Shown here piece after piece: positions 46,660 to 59,164 of a DNA stretch of 64,000 bases (position 1 is its first letter; every line of letters begins with the position of its first letter). Location: NCBI GenBank assembly GCA_951394405.1, contig OX596335.1:3844001-3908000 (forward strand). Reading direction: 5' to 3'. The position numbers were made by a program, and so were the translations under genes. The notes beneath the pieces were generated by a model that had not been told where the DNA came from, did no database searches, and saw only the letters and a program-made list of their open reading frames with translations. The stretch comes from Coprinellus micaceus. Taxonomy: Eukaryota > Basidiomycota > Agaricomycetes > Agaricales > Psathyrellaceae.

Positions 46660-49497
46660 GATGCTGGGCTATACTGCCCACCCCACTGTGGTTTTATCGG
46701 CTTACTAGAGGCGTTAAACGCTATACGAGATGTATTCAGGCCTAGAAGAAGAAGGTAAGGGTCCCAAGGGTATGATCCAGGGCTTCCATCTGAGATACGT
46801 CTTCGAGTAAACTCAGGACTGAAGCAGTGAGGATTCGCAATGTGTGGGGGACTTTTGCACGGGATTGTATTGGGATCCAAGGTACGATATACTATGGCAC
46901 GGAAGTACAGCAATATCTAGAGCAAATTCAGAGAGATTAGCGACATTCCTAGGCCTACACAAGGTGTACACTCACCAGTGACTGCCCCAAGCTGCTATCT
47001 CCTCCATACCTCATAGTCTCCGTCGCCCTGATCCTTCCTACACTCTTCTGAAGAAGGCATAGCCTATGCGGCCATAGCTGGTAGCATTGTGCTTCCATCA
47101 CACCATGCTGAATAGGTTACAAAAGACGTTGAGCTGAGAGGAGGCAAGGCCGCTATGCTGGGCCCTGGCGCCAGCGCTTTGGCGCCGGACTGATGGCACG
47201 TGAGTCCCGGTGTCCCGCGGGACTCCCAGGGATTTTCCGAATTCTGGATGCTCTCACAAATTTGGTGGAGATCAGAACTCGGTCCAACCGGCGCTTCTTT
47301 GGGTCTCCCCGTCTCGCCATTCACACTCGAATCAGGGGTTTCCGGGACCTAGACTTGCCACTTCCTGGGAACTCCCCCAGAAGTCTCCCCTCCGAATCCA
47401 GTTCTGAGAGAGTATAGCCGTGGATGCCAATCGATCCGTCATCGATAACGGCGAATGAGACTTGCCATTCGGTGGGGAGCCTCAGAATAGAACAGAGGAC
47501 ATTACCGAGCGAGCGAGCATCGCGGGAGCAGGAGACTCACAACCATGCAAGATGATGTGTCGTAGAACGAGTGCTTGACCTGTAGTAAGTACATCGCCGC
47601 TATACATGTACCAAGACAAAGGGTGGCCGCGTCAACAGCGCTGGCAACAACGAAGAAATAACACAATCTCCACTATATACGTCGCATATGGACAAGGATC
47701 CGTCATAACAGTCATAAAGGTAGGCATAACTTCAAGTGATGCGTAAGAAGTATCCGCTATCGTCTCGTGGAATAACACACCCGAACAGCTGCGATACCCA
47801 GAGTACATCGAGACCGGGCCCAATGCGGGATGGGTAGACTGAGCCTGAGGAGGAGGAACTTCGAGTTCCTCCTCCGCAACTTGTCGACGAAAGCGAGGGT
47901 CAGATATACAGTACCCAAACGTCACCCACATCGAGACCGAGAGTTAGGCAGTAGACCAGATGACGATGGAAGCCGACGTTCGAACGAGGCATCTCAACCA
48001 ATTTCCCTTGCCCTTTCCTGGGGGGTCTGCTCGCGAACGTCTAGCATTCGCGAGTTTCCGCGCGCGCAGGGAGGTACAAGGTCGAGAGGCAAAAATACAG
48101 AGCGTGAACGACGACAAACCACCGCACAATCCAACCATCAGCCCACCCAAGGCCCGTCAGCAAGTATCCGAGGGGGTCCTGCGACCCAACCAAGCCAACG
48201 ACGACGACGTCGCGGTGTCGCCCAACGGAGAGGAAAGGGAATGTCGTGAAAGGCGTGTCGTCATCAAACGAAAGGCGGGGGAAAGAGGGGAGCGTCCTTG
48301 CCCTGGCTGCACCAATATGAAAGGAGAAACCGTGTCCATGAAAACCAGATCCCTAGCTGGTAGGGGGGGCCGGCGACGAAGATCGGGGTCCATCGAGGAT
48401 CGTGTCTTGGTGTTGCGATGCAGGGTGATATGCAGGGGATGGGACAGGGGTGCGTTCAATTCCAGTGAACGGAAAGGAAGATCGCTGGCGCTCGTGTGGG
48501 AGATGCAAAAGGAAATAAGAAATCAGTCGTGAGATCGAGAGTCGGACGGAAGGGAGGGGGTCGCGGAGGCCAGCGGTGATCAGTCGTAGGCCGCCTTGAC
48601 GAAGGTTGTGGTGTGTCGTGTGGGAGGAGGGGGAGGCGGGGAGCGAATAAACAGGAGAATGAATAAAATACACAGTATGGATGCAAGCGAGGGCTTCTTG
48701 GAGGTGGTCTTGCGTGTCGTGAATGTGAGGTGATAGGGTAGTTTGGCCTGACGACGGGGTCGAGCCATCTGCGAATCTTCGAGGTGGTATGCAGCGAGGC
48801 ATGGGCGCCTGTGTTTCGGCACGCGCGAGACACGGAACCCCAGTTAAGTGGTCGTACATCTGCAAGCGCGGGGATGGATTGATGAGGAAAGTGATGCTCT
48901 GACGGACGGCGCGACGGTTTAAAAAAGGGAGGTGTGCAAGAAAGAGCCGCTCGAAGCATGGCGAGGCGCGCACTCACGGACACTCCACTAAAGGGAGTCC
49001 GGAGATAAAGCACCTCAAGCTACATGCTGAGGGTCTTGCGTCGGTGTCGGGTCGCGTCGAGAGCCTCGAACAATCCGGAGTCCATCGTCCATGCGGTCGC
49101 TGTAACCTCCGTAGCCGGGTCGTCGAGTAGGGAATCGAGGTGGACCAAGCCAGCGCTCAGATTCGACGGCGGTGGACCGGGTACGTGCAGCACGGCTGCG
49201 GAAGATTAGGTAGCAGATGGCGGGTCGTGGGAGGGGAGAGAGGCGAGTCGCTGGGGCTCGCGTTGAGCCTCAAGCAAGGTCTCGTCGAAGCCGGGGGAGT
49301 AGGGGAGAATGCGATGCGTAAATATACAATGCGATGCGAGAGTGTCCGTAATAAGTCAATGCAGTGTGTCGGAGATGGTCCTGTCTGGCAGGTAGTGGGT
49401 GCCGTCGGAATAAGTCGTTAAAGGAAGGGGAGAGAGAGAGGGACCGGAGAGCTTTTGAGGAGGTGGAGACGAAGGCGACGCTGATTACGGGATGCAA
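46660..49497. other. 2.8 kb without a supported gene
   Basis: Long overlapping ORFs exist on both strands (for example 47960-48532 plus, 48353-48973 minus), but they lack family motifs and look like products of GC-rich, low-stop sequence. GC-rich palindromic words such as gtcccgcgggac occur at 47211-47222. Part of it should be the 3' UTR of the bHLH gene. Confidence 0.5.
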
Positions 49498-50530
49498 TCA
49501 GAAGGCACCCTGGGCGCGCTGTGAGGCAGCGCCCAGCATGAGGGCCTCATTGACGTTGCGGAGTCTGTGGACCTCGGCCTCGGCGGACTTGAGGCGCAAC
49601 TCGAGCTGCTCCTTGACGGTCTCGAGATAGCGAATGTGGCCAGTGGCTAGAGGAGTCTGGATGAGCTCCCGAATGTGCAATATTGAGACTGAAAACTTAC
49701 CGCGTTCGAGCAGAGAAACCTTGCTAGACTTCTGGTTGGAGGGCGGGAGGGTCTCCTTGAGACGGGCATAGCCGTCTCGGAGCTCATCACGCCTCCTCTG
49801 CTCGGACTCGATGCGCTGCCTGCGGATGGTCTCGCGGCGACTGTGGTGAAGCAAATGGTCGTCAGGGAACGATCGTGAGGAGAACATGTCGCAGTACTTA
49901 CGAAGAGTCGGTAGCACCACCAGCGGGGGCGGCGAGCTGGAACTCCTCGTCTTCGTCCTCGCTCTCGTCGTTGCTCTTGCTAGCCCTGCGCTTGTGCCTA
50001 AGGATGGGTCGGCTGGCGGCGGGGGCGGCGATGGGGTTGAATCGCTGAGAGCGGGGGACGGTAGCCTGGTAGGGGACGCCGGCTGGAGGGGAATGAGTGC
50101 CACTGCCTCGGCTTGCACGGCCAGAGGTAGTGTTGTCCGACGACATCTCACCCGCGCTGAGACTGTAGGTGAGCGTATGGGGCGAGATGCTGGCACCCTC
50201 GCTGGGAGTGAAGGGGCGAGCGGGTGAGGGGGCACCCATGGAGCCGTAGGTGTAATCACCAACGCTCCCCGAGAGGCTTAACGAGTTGCTGAAGGCGACA
50301 GGCGAAGTCGCTTGCGGAACTGTGCGCACAGGCGATGATGTCAGGAATGCTGCGTGAAACTATGAACGGGCAATGAACTTACGACCGAGACCGGTGAATG
50401 CGGGAGATTGGGGGTACTGGAGATAAGAATCGAGGCCGCTGTCCATGTAGTTGAACTCGACGGGGTCCATGTAGGAGGGGGTCTTGGAGGAGTCGAAATC
50501 CATGGAGAGGAGTTGCGATTGGGTAGACAT
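49498..50530 (-). CDS. bHLH transcription factor, paralogue 1
   Basis: Four exons on the minus strand: 50383-50530, 49902-50319, 49701-49840 and 49498-49646 (284 aa). The first 185 residues are low-complexity Ser/Pro/Tyr with an acidic stretch (SNDESEDEDEEF) and a basic RHKRRASK. The bHLH is at about 190-250: RQRIESEQRRRDELRDGYAR (basic region with the E/R pair for E-box contact), LKETLPPSN, then KSSKVSLLERATGHIRYLE, followed by a leucine-zipper-like helix (LELRLKSAEAEVHRLRNVNE). Intron 1 could also end at 50350 (33 nt) instead of 50320 (63 nt); both keep the frame, and the longer has a ctgac branch site. A closely related gene lies at 59165-60271. Confidence 0.85.
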
Positions 50531-51625
50531 TGGGGATCGTAAAGCGTAAGAGGGCGGGTTATGAGGGAAACGACTTGTTCGGCTAGCGAGACAGAAAATA
50601 AGAGAATAAAGGGGACCTGTGGCGGAGTGAGTACAAGGCGTTGCAGAGGCGCTTATACCGGATGGGGGTTCACGTACGGTCTCTTGGGAACACTGCAGAG
50701 AAATAAGACGGGGGCGGTGGGGAGGGAGGAGGGAGGGGGGGATGGGGAGAAGCGGGTTCTGGGAGGAGTTATATAGGATCCTGGCCCGAATCCCAGAAAA
50801 CCTCTTCCAGAGCCACAGATCAAATCGACCCAACACGAGGCAGGTCGGCGATTTCACGTCGAATCTCTCCCAAAACAATCCGTTTCGTATCAAATATTCG
50901 CTTACGTTTTCGTCCAATTCCCTGTCTTTGTTTTGGGTGGAATGTTCCCTTCTTTTTCCACCGACGCCACACTCTAGCCCACTGCCCTGCTTTTCCCTTC
51001 ATTATCGCAGTTTGGGTACGATTTCGGCCTGACTCATTTCAGTATTTGCTCTTCTCCGTTGAGCCATCCTCTGGGATTGCACCATCCTAGTCCTTGTCGT
51101 CCCGAACTGCCGTATCAATCTGAATCAAGATCCGGCGTTCGACCTCGGTCTCTCTGGGAGGTCCTTCGCCTCAAGGGCCCTGGAAGACCCCTCATCACAG
51201 TCACAACTGCCCCCTACGTACTAAACATTCGCAGTTGGCTCCGCAACGTTTTTTTCATAGTTCCGTAATGGCTCTGGCTTTCGATTTCCTACGAGGAGTC
51301 CTGCGCGTTTAACCTTCTTATCAGCTGAGGACTAACTTTACATCTCGTCACACACCAATCGAACACGGTAACTTTAGCCTCGCATGGCCAAGTTGGCGGA
51401 CACCAGTACTCGCCCGGAAAGATTTGGACCGTCGATCCAAGAAACAAAATAGCCGTCGTTGCGCTTGGAACAAGTCCAAGGATAATAGATACATGGTCGT
51501 AAGGGTCGTGAAGGTCGTGACATCGTGCTCGTAACCTGACAGAGTCAATAAAAGAGGGAAAAGTCCTGGACAAAGGATAGTAAAAAGAATAGAAGATTGT
51601 CCGTCGTTGATCAGGCGCAAGTTTC
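50531..51625. other. upstream region of bHLH paralogue 1
   Basis: Holds the 5' UTR/promoter of the bHLH gene and the 3' UTR of the four-helix membrane protein (both minus strand). It is purine/pyrimidine-skewed (g/a-rich 50705-50760). No gene supported. Confidence 0.5.
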
Positions 51626-52615
51626 TTACGCCTTGTAGTATCCTGAGCAAAAAAGCCTGTCAGTAGATACAAAAGATGGGATTAAAGGAGCAGTTTACCG
51701 CCGTAGATAGGGCCCTGCATCTGGGAATAGTGCTCAAGTCGTTTCGAGTAACGCCACGTCAGGAAGAACATGTACAGCTAGGTCGCGAAACATTTCAGTT
51801 CGATCCCGGTACTCGGACATCAAAATAGGACGCGAAACGTCGAGGGGCGAACGGCTCACCTGGCAGGCAATATCCGCGAGAAGGCAGATTATGAATGCCG
51901 TACTCAAACTGCTGAATCCCGCGGCACAGAAACCACCTGGCATAGATGCAGGCTTCGATCCAGAGGCGGCAACGGCTTCCTCAGTCCAAAGTTGGCCACC
52001 GTTATTGCATTCCCAAGTGATTTTGTCCTTGCTTTATCGCAGAATCCATGATAGCCAAGGAATGTGCAGCGTTTGAAGTGAAGAAGTTAGGGGAACCCAG
52101 CCTTGTTTTAGTAACCGCGAAGAGGTATTGGACGGATCGAAACTGACTTTCTTTGGAGCTGGACGATCATGATAGTTGCTCGTATGGCGGAAATAACTAT
52201 CATGAACGGCCATAGGAACTTGACCACTCTGATCCAGATGTAAGATTTCTAGATGTGAAGAGCGAGGAGTTAGAGGAACCGACGTGCAACAGGCTCTATG
52301 TTCCGGCGAATTCAACTCACGTTTGACAGGGCTAGCATGCTGAGGACCGCAGCCACGCCAACACCGATACCAATACCGCCATATATCTGCCTTCATCGAG
52401 GGTGAGCGAGCGGTATAGGGCGACTGGCGAATAGTGGCGAACTCACCATTCGGGGAAGAAGAAGTAGAAATATTGGCCCGAGACGAGAAGGAAGACACCA
52501 CCGCCGATGCTGTATGCCTTCGAGGGCGGATCAGCTGAAGATTCCATGTAGAGTTCTACAGGAGGGGTCACGCACAGCGACTAGGACGGCCCAGGCAATT
52601 GACCCTCCCCGCTAT
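51626..52615 (-). CDS. four-helix membrane protein of unknown function, 5' end unresolved
   Basis: Exons on the minus strand that I can join: about 52562-52615 (GGSIAWAVLVA; its start is uncertain), 52447-52503, 52321-52390, 52148-52248, 51860-52031, 51699-51777 and 51626-51642. The protein has hydrophobic helices AYSIGGGVFLLVSGQYFYFF, GGIGIGVGVAAVLSMLAL, VVKFLWPFMIVISAIRATIM and FSSLSTAFIICLLADIACQL, a loop with WECNNGGQLW and a second cysteine (GGFCAAG), and the ending WRYSKRLEHYSQMQGPIYGG YYKA (split here by a space). The WECNNGGQLW loop and RLEHY...GGYY end recur in an uncharacterised basidiomycete membrane family. The true start codon lies upstream, perhaps near 52.8 kb; I could not fix it. 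No biochemical role is known to me. Confidence 0.6.
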
Positions 52616-55600
52616 CGCGTATATCACAATCACTTCAGGATATACGCTAATTCGATTCGACAGTATAATCTCACAAGTGGAAAGACCAGGAGGCAATTAT
52701 CACACCTGTTATCGAAGCGAGGCGGGAATTGTATGAGCAACGAGGCTGCAGGAAGGTGCTTCAGGTTGATTAGATGTACGCACCACATCGTAATGAAAAG
52801 AGCTAAACGAAGAGAGGTATCACAAAGGAATGGATCTTGACCCTTTCAGAAGGCTCAAGGGTATCGCTAGCAGAAAATGGTGGTACAACCGTCAGAGTCG
52901 GTGACCTGGCGTCGACGACGTTGCCTGTGGGACGGCGGTGAGAGCAGAGAGCACTGGCGTGACGATAATTAGTGTGACCAGATTCCACAGGGGCTGTGAC
53001 TCGGGTCAGGTGCCGACCCCAGTGACGTCACGCGCTGCCAGCGAAGATCGCGCTCATCCTCGACCACTATCTCAAAACCACCCAAGCTTTGGATTCATGG
53101 ACCATCGAGTTCTCGCTGAAAATATGAGCCTCTACCCCTGCATCTCCACCAAGGAGGCACCATGACGTTTCATCCAGGCAACGTGCTGGCCAGGAGGCTC
53201 TCTTCCCGACTCAGATTTTACAGGTATTCCAAAGTCTTTTTGGAAAGCGCTAGACATATGCGATAACCTGAAACGCGTGTGTACGCCACGCATCCCGTTT
53301 TCAGGACACAGCTCTGAGCTTCAGCCGTTCTCCTGGTGCGTTTTGGTCGCAACTACCCGCGACGCTTCGCTTGTGCTCGGTTTCAGCTTTGTCGCGCCTC
53401 CTCGTACTGAGCATCGTCAATCTAGGCTTTCATTTGGGAAACAGCTTTGCTGCGACTGTTGCGACATTCCGTGGAACATCGACATGAACATACCATCCGT
53501 GATAAGCTTTTTGTGCCCCAACGTTTCTGGCGAATGTATTGGTCCTGCAAGGCACCCTGTTGTGATACAGTCTCCTACCGTTGCTCGTCACACTCTTTCT
53601 GTTTGTGATGTTCTCCCCTTGTCAGCCTTGGTTCCAAACTGTCTCCTCCAATCTCCGAGTGGGATGATGGTAGAAACCGAAGTGACAATGCCATATGGAA
53701 TCTTAATCTCGCAGTGGACTTCACACTTGGTACGCCTTCGAAATTAATCGTCGTATCCTTCTGTCACTGAACGTGGCTATCTCTTCCATCAGTCTTTTCT
53801 ACACAACCCCGCAGTGTGCTGCTCGCAGCTCAACCGAAACTTCACCGTCGTCTTCCTCTGCTGTTATTATCAATGGGGTGGAAACTATCAGTACCCTTGA
53901 CAGCGTGTAGAGGTAAAATTCCCTTTTCTCTTGGGGCTATGGGACAGTACCGCCCGCCCACTATACTGCATCCCTCTTGACGAACGTCCTCGCTATCTGG
54001 TTCTTCAATCTCGGAATACCTGGGCGCCTCTTGGAGCTCCTTTGGCGTCTTTGACGGATTTAGGGTCATACATGCAAAACGTCAAGCTGACCTTTTTGTC
54101 CGAAACTTCCATAATTTGATACCCTGACCCAAGGCCACGGCCCAGGCTCGTCCCTGCTTTATGGATACTTTGAATTCGGTCACCACCTCCCACCACGGCC
54201 ATCTCTTTTGGACTTGGAAGGACCTTCTCGCCGATCCAGAATCCCTCGAAACCAGGTGCACTTGTGGGGTCGAATGTGATCCAATCCCTTCGACGTACAA
54301 CTTAATCGAACAGATGACAGAGGGTGGATCCTTGGTCTCGCAATCTCCAAAAGCGCTGTCCCACCGGGAACCAACCCCGAAATTTGACCCACTCATCTCC
54401 CACTATTACTCGCCCTCGTCTCACTGAACCTTGTGCGAGCTCGCAATTCGGCGGTAATTCCGCACTCGCCTGTGGGCGGCGACAACGACTGGGCTCCATG
54501 GCGGCATTGGTGGTCACCTGAACTCTCGACATTCCCACTGTTGCTGTACTTCCCGAGATTAGCGCCGTTTTTGAATTGTCTCTGTCTCTTTTGTCCATTT
54601 CATACACTCGGGGGAGCATCGCCTCCCTGTTATCGTGCCGGCGTCCGACATTTAAACTCCCTGAAAGTGTAAACAGTCCCGATGTCGACGCACGAAACAA
54701 ACCTTAGAGTCCGGAGAGGGGAGTGGATGCCACACCAGGAAGGCTTCCAGAGGTCACCCCCCCATCGTGGCTGAGCCCCCATACGAGGGGCCCACCTAGC
54801 AGGGTATGCAATACATAGCGCCCTGTTTTAGCTCAGCGCCTACAGCTTAGATGGCCCAAAGCCACAGCAGCGAGCCAACAATTGCTCAATCTACTATGCT
54901 TCTGTGCGGGGAGGCCAAGCATGCAAGCACCGGCGACTTAAGAATTAAGCGAGCTGTTCTGTCAAGAAGTATGATATTGGGAACGGATTTGGGTAGTGTT
55001 TGGGAACAACGAGGCTTTCGCGAGGCTAGTGCTGCCCATTCTGGTCCAATTGGTGCTTGTGCGGTTTGAAAGCGGTTTATGAAAGGAAATTCGGGCGGGG
55101 GCACATGGTGCCGGGAGTCGGCATCTGCGTTAGCCCTCTGTTTCGTCCTTGGAATATGTCACAGCATCTCAATTGCTGTCAGGATGCTTCATTTCCGAGT
55201 GCTGCGCCTGAGCCAGATAAAGGCTGTGAGCCCTAAGCTGTCTAAATTGTGGATAATCCAAGTATCATTTTTCAACAAAGTTGGCAGGAACTGGCTCGGG
55301 CCAGGGCGCCAAACCCTGTCCCTGAGTCCTCGTCCCAGAGATGACGCTCGCTATTGCCGGCTGGAGAAGATTTCCTTCAGGTGAAATGAGAACCTCGCGT
55401 TATATTAAACGCCCACCATTGAATTGAGAAGGGTTCAGATGACCTCTCGTGATCACAGTCACAGATATATGTCATCTCCGTCTTAGGGTTATCTCCCGAC
55501 ATAACCCCCTGGTTCCCTTCGCATAACGTACATTTCTATTAACGCATGTGCTTATCATGGGGTGGCCCATGGTTATTCAAGGAGAAGGCGGTCTACGAAC

Positions 55601-58600
55601 ATGGCTCTTTGCACAGAAATATTAATATTGTGAACCCCCTCATGCCAGGAGCTTCGAAGAGAAGGGACGCCGCCGCTTGAGCGGAAGCAAGCAGCATCAT
55701 CGCATCAGAGATCGAATCCAGGCGATCCGTCGCGTGGACGTCATTTCGTCCCTCTGAGTGACGCACGGGAAGCCCTCTCCCTCAAACTCTACCGGAACGT
55801 CCATCTTACCACAGGCCACCCCAAACTTTGCAATTACCCCCCACAAATCACTTAAAACACTCGACAATATTATGAAGGAAGTACGCTAGTGCGCAACATG
55901 ACATCGAGCTTTCAAATGTTCCTGGGCGCCGGTACCACTCAAAAACACGTTTCTTCCCCCTTATTGGGAGCAAAATTACACCTGCCGCAGCCCAAAGCCT
56001 CGTTTTCCAGAGGTAACGTCCTCTGACATCTACTTCCCGCGAATCGTGACCAGAGTTGATCGTTTTTGCTAGCGTATATCGCCCCCTTGCCGTACCCGAT
56101 ACCACTGGTATGTTGTGGACCTTCCAGACTCGCGCCCCATATTGAATACCTCCGCATTCTCGGAGAGAGAAGGGTGCAGAACAGAACAGAACACTCATAA
56201 CGACTGTCCTCTTGTTGCGTTATCTCTCTAGGGCTTAAATGGCCAAATGCAGTGTTCATTCAAGGATAATCATTGTATCTCAACCTTCTTCCTCCCCTTC
56301 GCTCGCCCGACGCAGGTCCGGTGGGTGATGGCGAATAGTGATATCCAGGCGCTGACAGACTTCTGGATGTCCTGGAAGGCTATATGTTTCTCGACACAGG
56401 CGTGCAGCACACATCGATTAGCAATCGAAGTTTCACTAAGCTAGAGCTGAATTTTGTCTGATGATCACACCGGAGCCAAAGGGTCTCCGCCTCGAGGCAA
56501 CTTCCGTTTTGAAACCCTATCTCCTGGGCTGGCTGCCTTCTCTGGGCATCATAAACTTGGTCATTCTCATTCTCGTACCCAAATCTGGTCCATACGCTAT
56601 GAAACGCACCCTGGACGGGTCGAGACGCCCATCTTTGCCAGACCTGGAAGCGCCAAACCCTCGCCTGTTTGACCCCTCTTACACATCCTCGGGGGAACGG
56701 GAGTGTCTATTCACGCTCTTCAGCCTCCTGGATCTCAATGCACTTACCAAGTGAAGCACAAAGCCATCCATGGTCCGGCGACGCTATCCGGTTTACGGTA
56801 TTCTTCCGATCTCTGTTTATGTCTGCTATCTTCTCGCCACTCCCGTCGGATACTCAACTCGGATCTTTATTATTGGAAAATCCGGTCTTCTGAAGTGCGA
56901 GGATCCGTATGTAACGAACCCCCCGCTATCATTACTCAGGGTTCTGCGGCAAGTACGCAGGGAGCATGAAAGGCTCGCAGTTCGCCGTCGTTACGAAAAG
57001 CAGGGCCTCCCCAAATACCAACCAACCGTTTTACACCCTGAGCTATCGGTCCGGCTGCAGAGGAAGAGGTCCATGGAAGGTATCTCGCTAATCCCGAGCG
57101 GTCTTTGCTGGGCCTTTTGGTACTGTGGCAAGAGAAGCAGTAAATAGACGCAGGGTCCCGCCGGTGTTCTCGATAGGATCTCGCTATCTCAAACGGACCT
57201 ATTATTGCACATTGGCACCCAACCCGTGAAATGGGAGAAACTACTCCCGGCTTCGGGCCACAGTGACAAGAACCGCGATCGCAGACCTGGAGCGTGCCCC
57301 AGTACCCCAGCGTGAATGGGAGTGGAATGAAAGAAGATGAAGACATCCAGAGAAAACAGCCGTAAACAGCCGTATCATATCACAGCGCACAGCGCTTTCC
57401 CGTATCCCGTGTCACGGCAAGGGTAAGTTCTAGGGTACGAGGTGATTCCTATCCCATTTCCTGCGAGTAGGTTCGAAAGAGAACGTACTTACGGCGACAT
57501 TACTCGACCCGATTTCCAATTTGCAATCGAACTACAGCAGGCTACAGTGACCCACAGGACCCACTCGTTGAGCTGGGCGGGCGGAAGCAAACGAGTACAG
57601 GAGCGAGAGTTCCAAAAGAAACTGCAGCATTTCGTCTAGCTGGCTTCCAATTTCCCCTATCGATGTGCCTGCGCGATTGGCATTACGCACTGAAGGGAGA
57701 TCATGGTAGAAATGGTCCCCGTTTCATCCTGCGACAAACATTCCGTGAGCTAGTTGGTCCAGTCCTTTCATCAATCGATACGGGTGCGACGCAAAGGAAG
57801 CTTAGGTCGCATCGCTCATTTGGGAGCCAGCCGTCCATTTCCGAAGTCGATATGGCACGAGCTAGCGAATCACCGTTGGTGGCATTATCGAGCCAATACC
57901 CGACTCGAGCAAGAGCAAGAGGAAGGGTAGAGAATATAATAGATTTTAGCAAGCGGGGATATGATAGGTATGTATGTAGCGACGGCGAGGATATCGAGGT
58001 ATCGTGTCAAAGAGCAGCTGCACCACGCGATATTAGATGTAATGCAGGTCATGAATCGTTCGTTCGTCAAGAATCGTATCGTAAAATGGATGGTGGGGGG
58101 GGGGAGAGAAAGTGGGTAGTGTGGATGGGGTCATGAGCGCTGCGTAACGTAGATTCGTGCCAAAACATAAGGGAGAAAAGAACTGGACAAGAGAGATGAG
58201 ATAGGGAGAGACAAAGAAGTGAGAAGACGGGACGAAAATGGAGAGAAAATCTAGTCCATGGTACTCCCTCTGTCCTGCGGAAGAAGTTGGCTAGCCTCGT
58301 TCTCTGCCCAAGTGTGGCCACAGGTCTCGTCGGCTATCAGATTCGAACGGCGATAAATCGACCATGGGATAAGGAAAGGACGGGGATCGGAGGCTCGTTC
58401 AGAATGGGGTTGGAGAAACGCACTGTGGCAGGATGTGGCAAAGGGGTGGGGTCGAGGATAGAGAGGGGATAAGTAAGGCAAAAGTGTCTCCGACGAAACG
58501 AGGCAAGGCCCAGCGTTGGGAGAAGGGGAGTCACGATTGCCAATTTACCACCAAACTCCGAAAAGGGTGATGTCGATGAAGATAGTGGGGGATAGGCCTG

Positions 58601-59164
58601 GGGTGGCTTCAAGCAGTAAGCATTCTTGGTGGTGCTGGGCGAAGGATTCGCCGGGAATCCGCGTCTTCGGAGGTCTAGGCGTTCTGCGAAACGAGACCAG
58701 CGTCGAAGATGTCCCGTTTGCTTCCAAGTATGAGGGGCCTGCGCCGACGATTTCTCCGACCCCATCGATCCACGGGGGGAGAGGCCCATGTGATCTAGGT
58801 ACCAAAACACGTTGCGGCGGGATACGGCCCTCTGGCACCTAGAGTCCATGGTGTCGATGGTCCTTGTTTCAACGGGTGGGATGATGTTTGCGGGTAGTTT
58901 CGTTCAACGAGCTCGCGCCAGCTTCGTGGTTCCCGATTGCGGAGTAGACCTTCTAGAGGAAAACATGCGTGGAGCGATCCTAGGTGCCGATTGCAATGTG
59001 TAGCCGCAGTAAATAAACGCGTTGCAGAGTGGACAAGGGAGAGGAAGGGAAGGGGAGGGAAGAAAAGCAAAATAGAGAGCAAGGAGATCCAAGATGAGAG
59101 TGGAAGGCCAGGAAGAAATGGTGGTGTAAATGGACGAGGAGTCGATGCAAGAAAAGGGCGGAAA
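52616..59164. other. 6.5 kb gene-poor stretch
   Basis: Beyond possible 5' exons of the membrane protein gene (to about 52.9 kb) I find no gene I can support. ORFs of 100-157 codons (53277-53747, 56461-56754, 56770-57147, 57663-58136) lack motifs and do not join through plausible introns. A homopolymeric G run of ten or more occurs near 58094-58104. Part of the right end is 3' UTR of bHLH paralogue 2. It may contain decayed transposons or a long non-coding transcript. Confidence 0.5.

Noticed and set aside
46660..49013. Long ORFs on both strands (190-206 codons) as possible genes
   Set aside because: They overlap each other in several frames, are compositionally biased and have no motif or splice pattern shared with known families.
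52501..52547. ATG at 52547 as start of the four-helix membrane protein
   Set aside because: Splicing 52504-52561 joins a hydrophobic upstream exon in frame that fits the family better; the peptide from this ATG looks like translated intron.
53277..53747. A 156-codon cysteine-containing ORF as a gene or gag-like remnant
   Set aside because: No zinc-knuckle spacing, no neighbouring protease or reverse transcriptase frame and no plausible introns.
56461..57147. Two adjacent ORFs with hydrophobic segments as a membrane protein gene
   Set aside because: No intron with correct phase joins them, and neither has a recognisable family pattern.
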